Position numbers and translations under genes: made by a program. The notes beneath the pieces were generated by a model, which worked only from the letters and a program-made list of their open reading frames with translations, had not been told where the DNA came from and searched no databases. A DNA stretch of 64,000 nt from Simplicispira sp. 125 (lineage in GTDB: Bacteria > Pseudomonadota > Gammaproteobacteria > Burkholderiales > Burkholderiaceae_C). Position 1 is the stretch's first letter; every line of letters starts with the position of its first letter. Positions 52,252-59,931 of this stretch are shown piece after piece. The stretch is from positions 930,001 to 994,000 of the forward strand of contig NZ_QEKM01000001.1 in NCBI RefSeq assembly GCF_003096555.1, in the 5' to 3' direction.

Positions 52252-53442
52252 ATGCCTGATTTTTCTCCCGAGCCAGTCCCGCCGAATCCCGCTGCCTTTG
52301 GGCGCATGGCAGGCTGGCTGCGCAATTTCTGGCCCGCTCCGGTGGGCATCAATCGTCGCGAATGGTTGCGCGTGACCATCGGTGTGGCACTGGGGGTGCT
52401 GCTGTCGGCATTGCTGGGCCGTTGGTGGTGGCACGCCGGGGCCGGTGGGCATTACTGGATGGTGGCTTCGTTGGGGGCCAGTGCGGTGCTTGTGTTTGGT
52501 ATGCCATCCAGCCCCTTGTCGCAGCCATGGTCGGTGCTGGGTGGCAATGCCCTGTCCGTGCTGGTGGGAGTGGCCTGTGCAGCACTGGTGCCCGATCCCT
52601 CGCTGGCGGCAGCGCTGGCGGTTTCGGCCGCAGTGCTGGTGATGGTGCCGCTGCGCTGCCTGCATCCACCCGGGGCGGCCGTGGCCTTGTTTGTAGTGCT
52701 TAATCCCGAAGAAAGTGCGCAGCTGGCGGCGTTCCCTGTGATGTTCAATGTGTGCGTCTTGTTGCTGGCGGGCATTGTCTACAACAATCTCACGGGGCGC
52801 AGCTACCCGCATCCACAAAATGCCGCGCAGGCGCCGCAAGCTGAAGGGGATGGCGGCTTCACCAACGCAGACCTTGACGCTGCACTGTCGCACTACAACC
52901 AGGTGCTCGATATCAGCCGCGCGGATCTGGCGGGGCTGCTGCACATGGCGGGCAGGGCTGCTTTTCAGCGCACACTGGGAGAGTTGCGCTGCGCCGACAT
53001 CATGTCCCGCCCACCCATGGCCGTGGAAGCAGGGGTGGCCCTGAAAGACGCCTGGGAGATGATGCAGCGCGAGCAGATCAAGGCCTTGCCGGTGGTCGAT
53101 TCCGCAGGGCAGGTGCAAGGTATCGTCACCATGGCGGACTTCATGCGCCTGGCCAAACTCGAGATGCATGAAGGATGGGGACAGCGTTTGCGCACCCTGG
53201 TGAGGGGGCGCTCGGGCCAGCCGACACGGGTGGAGGACATCATGAGCCGACAGGTCCAGGTGGTGCAGGCACATCAGCATGTGATGGACCTGGTGCCGCT
53301 TTTTTCCCGGGGTGGACACCACCACATACCTATCGTAGATGCGAAATCACGGTTGGCTGGAGTCATCACCCAAACCGACCTCGTGCGTGCTCTGGCGTCG
53401 GCTTTGCCTGCCCCTGAAGGCACGCCGGTTGGCAGCCTGTAG
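52252..53442 (+). CDS. HPP-family membrane protein with two CBS domains
   Basis: 396 residues from ATG 52252. The HPP domain (about 25-180) has four to five helices with GGHYWMVASLGASAVLVFG, MPSSPLSQPWSVLGGN and PLRCLHPPGAAVAL containing the HPP signature. CBS domains run from about 240 (ADIMSRPPMAVEAGVALKDA) and about 325 (VEDIMSRQVQVVQAHQ). An upstream ATG at 52147 with AAGG before it is possible and would add a hydrophobic N-terminus. HPP proteins have been linked to nitrite or anion transport; CBS domains would bind nucleotides. Divergent from psd. Confidence 0.82.
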   Translation: MPDFSPEPVPPNPAAFGRMAGWLRNFWPAPVGINRREWLRVTIGVALGVLLSALLGRWWWHAGAGGHYWMVASLGASAVLVFGMPSSPLSQPWSVLGGNALSVLVGVACAALVPDPSLAAALAVSAAVLVMVPLRCLHPPGAAVALFVVLNPEESAQLAAFPVMFNVCVLLLAGIVYNNLTGRSYPHPQNAAQAPQAEGDGGFTNADLDAALSHYNQVLDISRADLAGLLHMAGRAAFQRTLGELRCADIMSRPPMAVEAGVALKDAWEMMQREQIKALPVVDSAGQVQGIVTMADFMRLAKLEMHEGWGQRLRTLVRGRSGQPTRVEDIMSRQVQVVQAHQHVMDLVPLFSRGGHHHIPIVDAKSRLAGVITQTDLVRALASALPAPEGTPVGSL

Positions 53443-53500
53443 GCAAAAAGGCTGCATCGCGCTACAATCGACAGGCTCATGCACAGCGCTTTGCCTGTCC
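53440..53500 (+). promoter_or_regulatory. Promoter and 5' leader start of the infA paralogue
   Basis: TAGGCA (53440-53445) and TACAAT (53463-53468) are spaced by 17 bases, a fair sigma-70 promoter. The start would be near 53475, giving a leader of about 195 nt. A 7-bp stem GACAGGC (53470-53476) with GCCTGTC (53493-53499) lies at the 5' end. A second GACAGGC at 53593-53599 could compete for the same partner. Confidence 0.45.
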
Positions 53501-53669
53501 ATTGAAGCCGTCTCTCCCGGCATTCTTCCCGAACTGCGCCCCGGGTGCAGCGAACCCCACAGCATGCAAAGCACATGGCGTCTGCCGTAAGCGACAGGCG
53601 GTACCGTCTGTGGAGGAACCGCAATTTCGCAGGCGCCGTCCACGGATTGAATTGTTTTAGAGATTGAAT

Positions 53670-53918
53670 ATGGCAAAAGAAGAACTCATTGAAATGCAGG
53701 GCAGCGTCACCGAAGTGCTGCCCGATTCGCGCTTTCGCGTGACGCTGGAAAACGGTCATCAACTGATCGCCTATACCGGCGGCAAGATGCGCAAGCACCA
53801 CATCCGCATCCTGGCCGGTGACAAGGTGTCCCTGGAGCTTTCTCCTTACGACCTGACCAAGGGTCGCATCACCTTCCGTCACCTGGCAGGCCGCGGCCCG
53901 GGCCCGTCCAGTCGTTGA
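53670..53918 (+). CDS. infA: Translation initiation factor IF-1 (paralogue with C-terminal extension)
   Basis: 82 residues, [20 protein letters not shown] onward, with the full S1/OB fold ([20 protein letters not shown] near 38-57 and [14 protein letters not shown] near 58). E. coli IF-1 has 72 residues and ends at about the FR position; this protein has some ten more ([11 protein letters not shown]). Betaproteobacteria often keep two IF-1 genes, one in the ribosomal-protein cluster; this is the stand-alone one. The long leader upstream suggests control at the RNA level. tRNA-Pro follows. Confidence 0.93.
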   Translation: MAKEELIEMQGSVTEVLPDSRFRVTLENGHQLIAYTGGKMRKHHIRILAGDKVSLELSPYDLTKGRITFRHLAGRGPGPSSR

Positions 53919-54005
53919 TGGGGTGTGGCCAGCGTGCTCACACTAAAAATAAAATCCTTCCTTGGTTCTGATTCGGTGAATTTTTCGGGTTAGAATTCTA
54001 GCTGT

Positions 54006-54082
54006 CGGAGCGTAGCGCAGCCTGGTAGCGCATCTGCTTTGGGAGCAGAGGGTCGCGAGTTCGAATCCCGCCGCTCCGACCA
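54006..54082 (+). tRNA. tRNA-Pro (anticodon TGG)
   Basis: 77 nt including CCA. Acceptor stem CGGAGCG/CGCTCCG, anticodon stem TCTGC/GCAGA with loop TTTGGGA, so anticodon UGG, and T-loop TTCGAAT. A TAGAAT -10-like hexamer lies at 53991-53996; no -35 at standard spacing is clear. Confidence 0.96.
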
Positions 54083-54090
54083 TTGTTTGA

Positions 54091-54123
54091 AGGACTTGCA
54101 ACCCCGTGTTGCAAGTCCTTTTT
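54091..54123 (+). terminator. Rho-independent terminator after tRNA-Pro
   Basis: A perfect 11-bp stem AGGACTTGCAA (54091-54101) and TTGCAAGTCCT (54109-54119) with loop CCCCGTG is followed by TTTTT. Confidence 0.92.
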
Positions 54124-54188
54124 GCTTTGGGGTGCAAAGTTTACTCCTGTGTGGAGCGCTTCCCTTCAACGCAGATCGGTGCTTGCTG

Positions 54189-55007
54189 ATGGCATCATGG
54201 CGCTTTGCGTTCATTGCCCTTTGCTGCGTGACTCCATCCAAATCTCTGTCTGTTCCTGTCGTCAGCCCGGTCCGCCTGGGTGTTGTCGATGCCTTGCGCG
54301 GCAGCGCCATGGTGTGGATGAGCGTCTTTCATTTTTGTTTTGATCTGAGCCATTTCGGCTACTGGCCACAAGACTTCCGGTCTGACCCGGTCTGGACGCT
54401 GCAGCGCACGTTGATCGTCAGCCTGTTTTTGCTGTGTGCAGGCATGGGCCAGGCCGTAGCGATCCACCAGGGCCAGAGTTGGAATCGGTTTGGCAAGCGG
54501 TGGATGCAGATTGCAGCCTGCGCCATGCTGGTGACCCTGGGCTCTTTGGCGATGTTTCCCCGCAGCTATATCTATTTTGGTGTGCTCCATGGCATGGCGG
54601 TCATGCTGCCGCTGGTGCGCGCTACGGCGTCGTGGCGGCGCTGGTTGTGGCTGGTGGGTGGCATTGCACTGGCATTGCCTTGGGTGGCGCATGCGGCATT
54701 GACCGGGCCGCTGGCCGATTGGGCGGTGTATTTCAATGCCCGTCCCCTGAACTGGCTGGGCCTGGTTTCGCGCAAGCCATTCACGGAAGACTATGTGCCG
54801 CTGCTACCCTGGCTGGGAGTGATGTGGTGGGGTATGGCGGCGGGAATCTGGTTGCTGGAGCATCGCACCCATTGGCTGCAAGTGCGTCTGCCTGCTGGGT
54901 TGCAAGGCTTGGCTGTGCTGGGGCGATGGAGCCTGAGCTATTACATGCTGCACCAGCCGGTGTTGATTGGTCTGTTGCTGCTGTGGGGCGTGGTGGCGGG
55001 ACACTAG
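54189..55007 (+). CDS. DUF1624 (heparan-alpha-glucosaminide N-acetyltransferase-like) membrane protein
   Basis: 272 residues, about seven membrane helices. The family N-terminus RLGVVDALRGSAMVWMSVFH with HFCFDLSHFGYW is clear near residue 30, where the His would be catalytic; later blocks are FGVLHGMAVMLPLVRA and LSYYMLHQPVLIGLLLLW. The ATG at 54189 lacks a strong ribosome-binding site, and a start nearer the family N-terminus (a GTG or TTG) is possible. Bacterial members are predicted acyltransferases acting on envelope sugars; the substrate is unknown. Confidence 0.82.
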   Translation: MASWRFAFIALCCVTPSKSLSVPVVSPVRLGVVDALRGSAMVWMSVFHFCFDLSHFGYWPQDFRSDPVWTLQRTLIVSLFLLCAGMGQAVAIHQGQSWNRFGKRWMQIAACAMLVTLGSLAMFPRSYIYFGVLHGMAVMLPLVRATASWRRWLWLVGGIALALPWVAHAALTGPLADWAVYFNARPLNWLGLVSRKPFTEDYVPLLPWLGVMWWGMAAGIWLLEHRTHWLQVRLPAGLQGLAVLGRWSLSYYMLHQPVLIGLLLLWGVVAGH

Positions 55008-55015
55008 AACCCAGG

Positions 55016-55042
55016 CATAAAAAAACGCGGCCGAGGCCGCGT
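55016..55042 (-). terminator. Terminator of the minus-strand selO-ppiC gene run
   Basis: Stem ACGCGGC (55025-55031) with GCCGCGT (55036-55042) and a four-base loop. On the minus strand it is followed by a run of Ts (the A-tract 55018-55025 on the plus strand). It lies 25 bp after the PPIase stop. Confidence 0.85.
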
Positions 55043-55066
55043 GTTGGTGCAAAAAGCATCAGGTAC

Positions 55067-55852
55067 TTATTCGACCTTGGCCTTGGCGCGCATTTCTTCC
55101 TGGAACTTGGCCGCCTTCGTCTGCTGCAATTGTTGGGCAATCTGCGGCTTGACTTCTTCCAGCTTGGGCAATTGGGCCGTACGAACGTCATCCAGGCGGA
55201 TGATGTGCCAGCCAAACTGGCTCTTGACCGGAGTGGTGGTGGTCTTGCCCTTTTCGAGCTTGGTCAGAGCTTCGGTGAATTCGGGGACATAGCTGCTGGG
55301 GTTGGCCCAGTCGAGGTCACCACCCTTGGCGCCAGAGCCTGGGTCTTTGGATTGCTTCTTGGCGATTTCTTCAAACTTGCCGCCCTTTTTGAGCGCAGCG
55401 AGGATGGCCTTGGCTTCGTCTTCCTTTTCGACCAGGATGTGGCTGGCCTTGTATTCCTTGCCGCTGTTGGCGGCCACGAACTTGTCGTACTCTGCCTGGA
55501 TTTCGGCATCGGTCACGGCGTTCTTCTTCTGCTCGTCGAGGAACAGCTCGCGGATCATGATGCTCTGGCGTGCCAGTTCCATCTGTGCCTTGTAGTCGGC
55601 CGAGGCATCCAGCCCGCGTCTTTGCGCTTCCTGCATGAAGATCTCACGGGCGATCACTTCTTCCTTGATCTGGCCTTCCATTTCAGGCGTGACCGGGCGA
55701 CCCGAGCGCTCCACCTGCTGGCGCAAGGCTTCGGCGCGCTCCTTCGGAATAGGCTTGCCATTGACGATGGCAAGGTTTTGGGCAGAAACGGGCAGGGCCA
55801 CGGTGCCCATCAAGGCGGCGGCCACGAGGCCGGTCAAGAGCTTTTTCTTCAT
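55067..55852 (-). CDS. Periplasmic parvulin-type peptidyl-prolyl isomerase
   Basis: 261 residues. Signal peptide MKKKLLTGLVAAALMGTVALPVSAQ, an N-terminal chaperone-like helical part (about 30-135) and a parvulin domain (about 136-230) with YKASHILVEKEDEAKAIL and QFGWHIIRLDDVR. This is the layout of PrsA/PpiC-type and SurA-related folding factors; the C-terminus is lysine-rich. Last gene of a run that contains selO, msrB, yciB and bolA, 66 bp after bolA. The distance is enough for its own promoter. Confidence 0.9.
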   Translation of the reverse strand: MKKKLLTGLVAAALMGTVALPVSAQNLAIVNGKPIPKERAEALRQQVERSGRPVTPEMEGQIKEEVIAREIFMQEAQRRGLDASADYKAQMELARQSIMIRELFLDEQKKNAVTDAEIQAEYDKFVAANSGKEYKASHILVEKEDEAKAILAALKKGGKFEEIAKKQSKDPGSGAKGGDLDWANPSSYVPEFTEALTKLEKGKTTTTPVKSQFGWHIIRLDDVRTAQLPKLEEVKPQIAQQLQQTKAAKFQEEMRAKAKVE

Positions 55853-55918
55853 TCGAAATCCAAAAAGAGAATGGTTTTCCAGGCGGGGAGCTAACGAGAG
55901 GAATGCGCTGTCGCCTGT

Positions 55919-56188
55919 TCAGAGAATTTCAATCGCGATGGCGTGGGCGCCCCGGTCAATGAATTCTTGCAGCGCATCATACACAAGGCGATGCTGGCGT
56001 ACGCGGGGCAAACCAGTAAACATTGGTGACGCAATGCGCACCCGAAAATGGGTGCCAAACCCGGTGCCGTTGGCGCCTGCGTGGCCATCGTGCGCATGGC
56101 TTTCATCGAGGACTTGCAGCGCGGTGGGCGTGAGTTTTTCGCGCAGGCGCTGTTCCATGTTCGGGGCGGTGATGGCGAGGGTGTTCAT
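55919..56188 (-). CDS. BolA-family protein
   Basis: 89 residues with the class II KH-like fold of BolA: LTPTALQVLDESHAHDGH near 19-36, a histidine-containing loop GTHFRVRIASPMFTGLPRVRQHRLVYDAL and the end IEIL. BolA proteins pair with monothiol glutaredoxins in Fe-S handling. The start overlaps the yciB stop (ATGA), so both are translated together. Which BolA subgroup (BolA or IbaG) cannot be settled, though the length and HAHDGHAG loop fit BolA. Confidence 0.9.
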   Translation of the reverse strand: MNTLAITAPNMEQRLREKLTPTALQVLDESHAHDGHAGANGTGFGTHFRVRIASPMFTGLPRVRQHRLVYDALQEFIDRGAHAIAIEIL

Positions 56189-56739
56189 GCCAGCGGATCC
56201 TTTGCGTTATCGGTGTCCTTGATGTAACGGCTGAGAAAAAGGGCCTGCGCCAGTACAAAAAGCAGCATCAGCCCCAGCCCGCCAAACAGTTTGAAGTTGA
56301 CCCAGGTGTCAGTGTCGTAGTGGTAGGCCACCCAGAGGTTGATACCGCCCATGGCGGCAAAAAAACCGGTCCAGCTCCAGTTCATGGCACGCCAGGCGGC
56401 GTCGGGCAGCTCCATTTGTGCACCCATCAGGCTCTGGATGAAGTTCTTGCGAAAGAACAGTTGACCGATGAGCAGGGTGCCGCCCATCAGCCAGTAGAGC
56501 ACTGTTGGCTTCCATTTGATGAAGGTTTCACTTTGCGCCAGCAGGGTGGCCCCGCCAAACAGCACGATGACGCCCAGGCTCAGCCATTGCATGGGTTCGA
56601 CCTTGCCGTGCTTGACCCGCAGGTAGGCGATTTGCACTACGGTGGCAGCGATGGCGATGCCTGTAGCCACGTAGATGCCCCAGAATTTGAAGGCAACGAA
56701 GAACAGGATGATGGGGAAAAAGTCGATCAGCAGTTTCAT
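56185..56739 (-). CDS. yciB: Inner membrane protein YciB (septation protein A, IspZ)
   Basis: 184 residues, five to six membrane helices. Begins MKLLIDFFPIILFFVAFKFW, with TVLYWLMGGTLLIGQLFF near 80 and LWVAYHYDTDTWVNFKLFGG near 135, all hallmark blocks. E. coli YciB is 179 residues and takes part in envelope synthesis and division. 21 bp after msrB and overlapping bolA. Confidence 0.95.
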   Translation of the reverse strand: MKLLIDFFPIILFFVAFKFWGIYVATGIAIAATVVQIAYLRVKHGKVEPMQWLSLGVIVLFGGATLLAQSETFIKWKPTVLYWLMGGTLLIGQLFFRKNFIQSLMGAQMELPDAAWRAMNWSWTGFFAAMGGINLWVAYHYDTDTWVNFKLFGGLGLMLLFVLAQALFLSRYIKDTDNAKDPLA

Positions 56740-56760
56740 GGCGTAGCCGGTGGTGCCTTG

Positions 56761-57174
56761 TCAGGAGGCGTCGGGAGCAAAGTCCAGCGACGCCGAGTTC
56801 ATGCAATAGCGCAGGCCCGTGGGGGCCGGCCCGTCCTCGAAAACGTGGCCCAGGTGCGACCCGCATTGTGCACACACTGTCTCGGTGCGGCGCATGCCGT
56901 GGCTGCTGTCGGTGATTTCGGCAATGGCGCCGGGCACCGCCTGCGAGAAGCTGGGCCAGCCGCAGCCTGCGTCGAACTTGGTGCCAGAGTCAAACAGCTT
57001 GTTGCCGCAGCAGATACAGTGGTAGCTGCCGTCCTGCCAATGCGCCTCGAATTTGCCGGTAAATGGGCGCTCGGTCGCTGCATGGCGGGTGACCGCCAAG
57101 GCGCCGGGCTCCGCATTCTTGGCCTGTAGCGCTTCCTGCCACTGGGCCTCGGTTTTCTGGATGGGATAGTTCAT
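56761..57174 (-). CDS. msrB: Methionine-R-sulfoxide reductase MsrB
   Basis: 137 residues. Zinc-binding pairs CICCGNKLF near 47 and [12 protein letters not shown] near 95, the WPSF motif after CGC, and the catalytic cysteine in [11 protein letters not shown] near 119. Reduces the R epimer of methionine sulfoxide with thioredoxin. ATG 57174 overlaps the selO stop (ATGA); an earlier in-frame start would lie inside selO and is not expected. Coupling to selO links two oxidative-stress functions. Confidence 0.95.
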   Translation of the reverse strand: MNYPIQKTEAQWQEALQAKNAEPGALAVTRHAATERPFTGKFEAHWQDGSYHCICCGNKLFDSGTKFDAGCGWPSFSQAVPGAIAEITDSSHGMRRTETVCAQCGSHLGHVFEDGPAPTGLRYCMNSASLDFAPDAS

Positions 57175-58661
57175 GATGAGCAGCTGATGGAAAGTTGCTG
57201 GGCCCAATCGGGCGGGAAATCGGTATACGCCTCGAAGCCCGGATGTTCGTCGAACGGACGCTCGAGCAAGGCTTGGAGTGTGTGTACTTCGGAAAAATTC
57301 CCGGCCTGTGCAGCGCGAATGGCCTGCTCTGCAAGGTGGTTGCGCAAAACAAGCTGTGGATTATTGTTTAGCATCAAATTGGCATCTAACGCAATACCAG
57401 TAAGCGCTGAATGCTCTGAATACGATAGTAACCAGCGATCAAAACCTGCACGATCAGCAAACAGGTCGCGCACTGGTTCATGGTTGCCCGACGCCACCGC
57501 ATGCGACAGGCGGCGCCAGAAGATGGTGTAGTCCACAGCATTGTCGGCCAGCAGGTGAAGAATACCGTCGATCAGCGTGCTGTCGCTCTCATGCGCCGCC
57601 GCCAGCCCGAGCTTGCCACGCATGTGTGCCATGAATTCTGCGGGAAAGAGGGCAACGAAAGAATCTAATGCAGCCATGGCGATGGCCGGGTCGCCAATCA
57701 GCGGCTGCAGTGCCTGGCCCAGCCGGTACAGGTTCCAGCGCACGACGGCAGGTTGCTGCTGGAAGGCATAGCGCCCCTGGTGGTCGCTGTGGTTGCAGAT
57801 GTGGCCTGGATCGAATGCATCGAGAAACTGGAAGGGGCCGTAGTCGATGGTCAGGCCCAGGATGCTCATGTTGTCGGTGTTGAGCACGCCGTGGCAAAAG
57901 CCAACCGCCTGCCACTGCGCCACCAGGGCTGCTGTGCGCTCGCTCACTGCTTGCAACAGCGCTGCGTAGCGGTTGCCGTCAAAACCCGCTCCCGCCTGGC
58001 ATTCGGGGTAATGGTGCTCAATCACGAAATCCGCCAGCGTTTGCAGCTCGGTCAACTGCCCGCGCGCGGCGAAATGTTCGAAGTGCCCAAACCGGATGAA
58101 GCTGGGCGCAACGCGGGTGACCACGGCGGCTGTTTCCATGGCTTCGCGGCGCACCGGCTCGGGCGAGCCCGTCAAGCACAAGGCACGCGTGGTGGGTATG
58201 CCCAGCGCGTGCATGGCTTCGCTGCACAAATACTCGCGGATGCTGGACCGCAGCACTGCCCGGCCATCCCCCATGCGTGAATAGGGTGTGAGGCCGCTGC
58301 CTTTGAGTTGTATCTCCATCGGCCCCGCCGGTGTTTCCACTTCGCCCAGCAGGATGGCCCGGCCATCGCCGAGCTGCCCAGCCCACACACCGAACTGGTG
58401 GCCGCTGTATACGCTGGCCAGGGGGGCGCTGCCGTGCAGGGGGGTGTTGCCACTCAGGGCGTGCAATGCCGCGTCGGAGTGCAGCCACTCCGGCGCCAGC
58501 CCAAGTTCTTGTGCCAGCCCTGCGCTGGTGCTAACCCAGTACGGGGCGGGCAGGGGGGTCGGTTGTAGCGGGGTATGGAAAGCGGGCCCCAGAGCGGCGA
58601 AGCTGTTGCGCCAGGCCAGGCCGCAATCGGCCCGCTCCGGGCGGTCTTCAGACTGGTTCAT
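57171..58661 (-). CDS. selO: Protein adenylyltransferase SelO (YdiU)
   Basis: Pseudokinase-fold enzyme that AMPylates proteins and is tied to redox stress. 496 residues: [20 protein letters not shown] near 83, the nucleotide site [60 protein letters not shown] with catalytic Asn/Asp near 250, and the C-terminal CSS ending where eukaryotic SelO has selenocysteine. Residues about 409-430 ([18 protein letters not shown]) lie in what looks like an in-frame repeat copy and replace the basic segment found in E. coli YdiU. First gene of the selO-msrB-yciB-bolA run. Confidence 0.93.
   Translation of the reverse strand: MNQSEDRPERADCGLAWRNSFAALGPAFHTPLQPTPLPAPYWVSTSAGLAQELGLAPEWLHSDAALHALSGNTPLHGSAPLASVYSGHQFGVWAGQLGDGRAILLGEVETPAGPMEIQLKGSGLTPYSRMGDGRAVLRSSIREYLCSEAMHALGIPTTRALCLTGSPEPVRREAMETAAVVTRVAPSFIRFGHFEHFAARGQLTELQTLADFVIEHHYPECQAGAGFDGNRYAALLQAVSERTAALVAQWQAVGFCHGVLNTDNMSILGLTIDYGPFQFLDAFDPGHICNHSDHQGRYAFQQQPAVVRWNLYRLGQALQPLIGDPAIAMAALDSFVALFPAEFMAHMRGKLGLAAAHESDSTLIDGILHLLADNAVDYTIFWRRLSHAVASGNHEPVRDLFADRAGFDRWLLSYSEHSALTGIALDANLMLNNNPQLVLRNHLAEQAIRAAQAGNFSEVHTLQALLERPFDEHPGFEAYTDFPPDWAQQLSISCSS
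57371..57434 (-). repeat. Copy 9 of the dispersed palindromic repeat, in frame inside selO
   Basis: On the plus strand: agcatcaaattggcatctaa, cgcaatacc, agtaagcgct, gaatgctctgaatac, gatagtaacc, the block order of reverse copies. It is closest to the intergenic copy at 22517, sharing agtaagcgctgaa-type and ctaacgca sequence. AT-richer than the surrounding gene. Confidence 0.6.
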
Positions 58662-58704
58662 ACGCCTATTCTCCCGCAGGGCGCAAAGCACGTGGCGCGC
58701 AGGG

Positions 58705-59760
58705 CTATCCCGGGTGGTGGGACGACGGGCCGTTCGCTGGCAACTGGGCGCGGTATTGCCCTGGAGGCATGCCAAACCAGCGTCGGCAGGCGCGAAACAA
58801 ATTGCTTTGGTCTGCAAAGCCGAGCAGGTCAGCCACTTCGCCGAGACTGCGGTGCGCGTCGCCCAGGTACTGGCGGGCCAGCTCGCACCGGGTTGCGTCC
58901 AGCAGTTGTGCAAAGCTGCTGGCCTCGGCCAGAAGACGGCGCTGCAGGGTGCGATCGGACAAGTGCAGGCGCGCCGCGATGACGTCGCGGCGCGGCTCGC
59001 CTCCTTGATGCAAAACGCGCGCCAGTTCGCTGCGCACGCGCGTGCTGATGTGGGTCTGGCCGAGCTCGTCCAGCCGCTCTTGGACCAGTCGGCCATGCAA
59101 GTCCCACAAACTGGGGTTGTACGTGGGAATCGGGCTGAGCATGTCCTGTCTGGCCAGCAGCATGCGGCTGGCGGGCTGGTCAAAGCGCATGGGCACGCCA
59201 AAAGCAACCCGGAGCGGTGCCGGGTTGGCGGGAGCCGGATAAACCCATTCCACGGCCAGCGGTTCGACCTTCTGGCGTGTGAGCCACTGGCACAGCATGA
59301 GCAGGGTGAGCATGCCGTATTCCACGCGCTGGCGTGGCACCGGGCGGGCGGTGCCGATGTGGCCAAGGATCAGCCAGAACCCCTGGGTGTCTTCTTTCTG
59401 CAGTGCAAAAGTGGCGGCGTCTGACACCACGGCCATCTGGCGCGCCAGAAGCTCAAACCCTGCGCGCAGGCAGGGGGCCGATGCGAGTGCGTGGCCCACC
59501 ACGTCCAGGTAGCCGTAGCGCGCGGCCAGCGGGCGGTCGAGCCCGAGATGGCTGTTGCCCGACTGCGCTACGGCCAGCTCCCATACCTGGCTGAAGGCAT
59601 CGGCGGGAATGCGGGCCGTGGGGTCTTGCAACACAGCGATATCGATGCCTGCCTGTGCAAACAGTGATCGGGTGTCCAGGCCCTGGGCCGACATCATGTC
59701 GGCCACACCTTTGACCCATGCGGCGGAGCTGGTGCGGCCTATCACCCCCTTGAAAGGCAT
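58705..59760 (-). CDS. AraC-family transcriptional regulator
   Basis: 351 residues. N-terminal arabinose-binding-like domain of the OruR/ArgR type (about 20-210, with [20 protein letters not shown]) and a C-terminal pair of helix-turn-helix motifs: [19 protein letters not shown] near 280 and [20 protein letters not shown] near 315, ending with [12 protein letters not shown]. Divergent from the carboxylesterase gene at 59932, its likely target. Inducer unknown. It lies 43 bp upstream of selO on the same strand. Confidence 0.9.
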   Translation of the reverse strand: MPFKGVIGRTSSAAWVKGVADMMSAQGLDTRSLFAQAGIDIAVLQDPTARIPADAFSQVWELAVAQSGNSHLGLDRPLAARYGYLDVVGHALASAPCLRAGFELLARQMAVVSDAATFALQKEDTQGFWLILGHIGTARPVPRQRVEYGMLTLLMLCQWLTRQKVEPLAVEWVYPAPANPAPLRVAFGVPMRFDQPASRMLLARQDMLSPIPTYNPSLWDLHGRLVQERLDELGQTHISTRVRSELARVLHQGGEPRRDVIAARLHLSDRTLQRRLLAEASSFAQLLDATRCELARQYLGDAHRSLGEVADLLGFADQSNLFRACRRWFGMPPGQYRAQLPANGPSSHHPG

Positions 59761-59931
59761 CGCAGATTCCTCGGAGGGCGGATGGCGCGTGAAGTCATTG
59801 TGTTGGCGTGGTTACGACAGTGGCTTAAAGGAGGTGTGTCCACAGAATGGCGGGGTGCCTGTTCAGGGCCGCAAGTGTGGACCGGATATCGCTTGCATGC
59901 CCATTCCTGAAAACCCCATGAGGAGACAAAC

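Noticed and set aside
53943..54310. Minus-strand frames with RRDSNSRPSAPKADALPG
   Set aside because: Antisense to tRNA-Pro, again a common false ORF.
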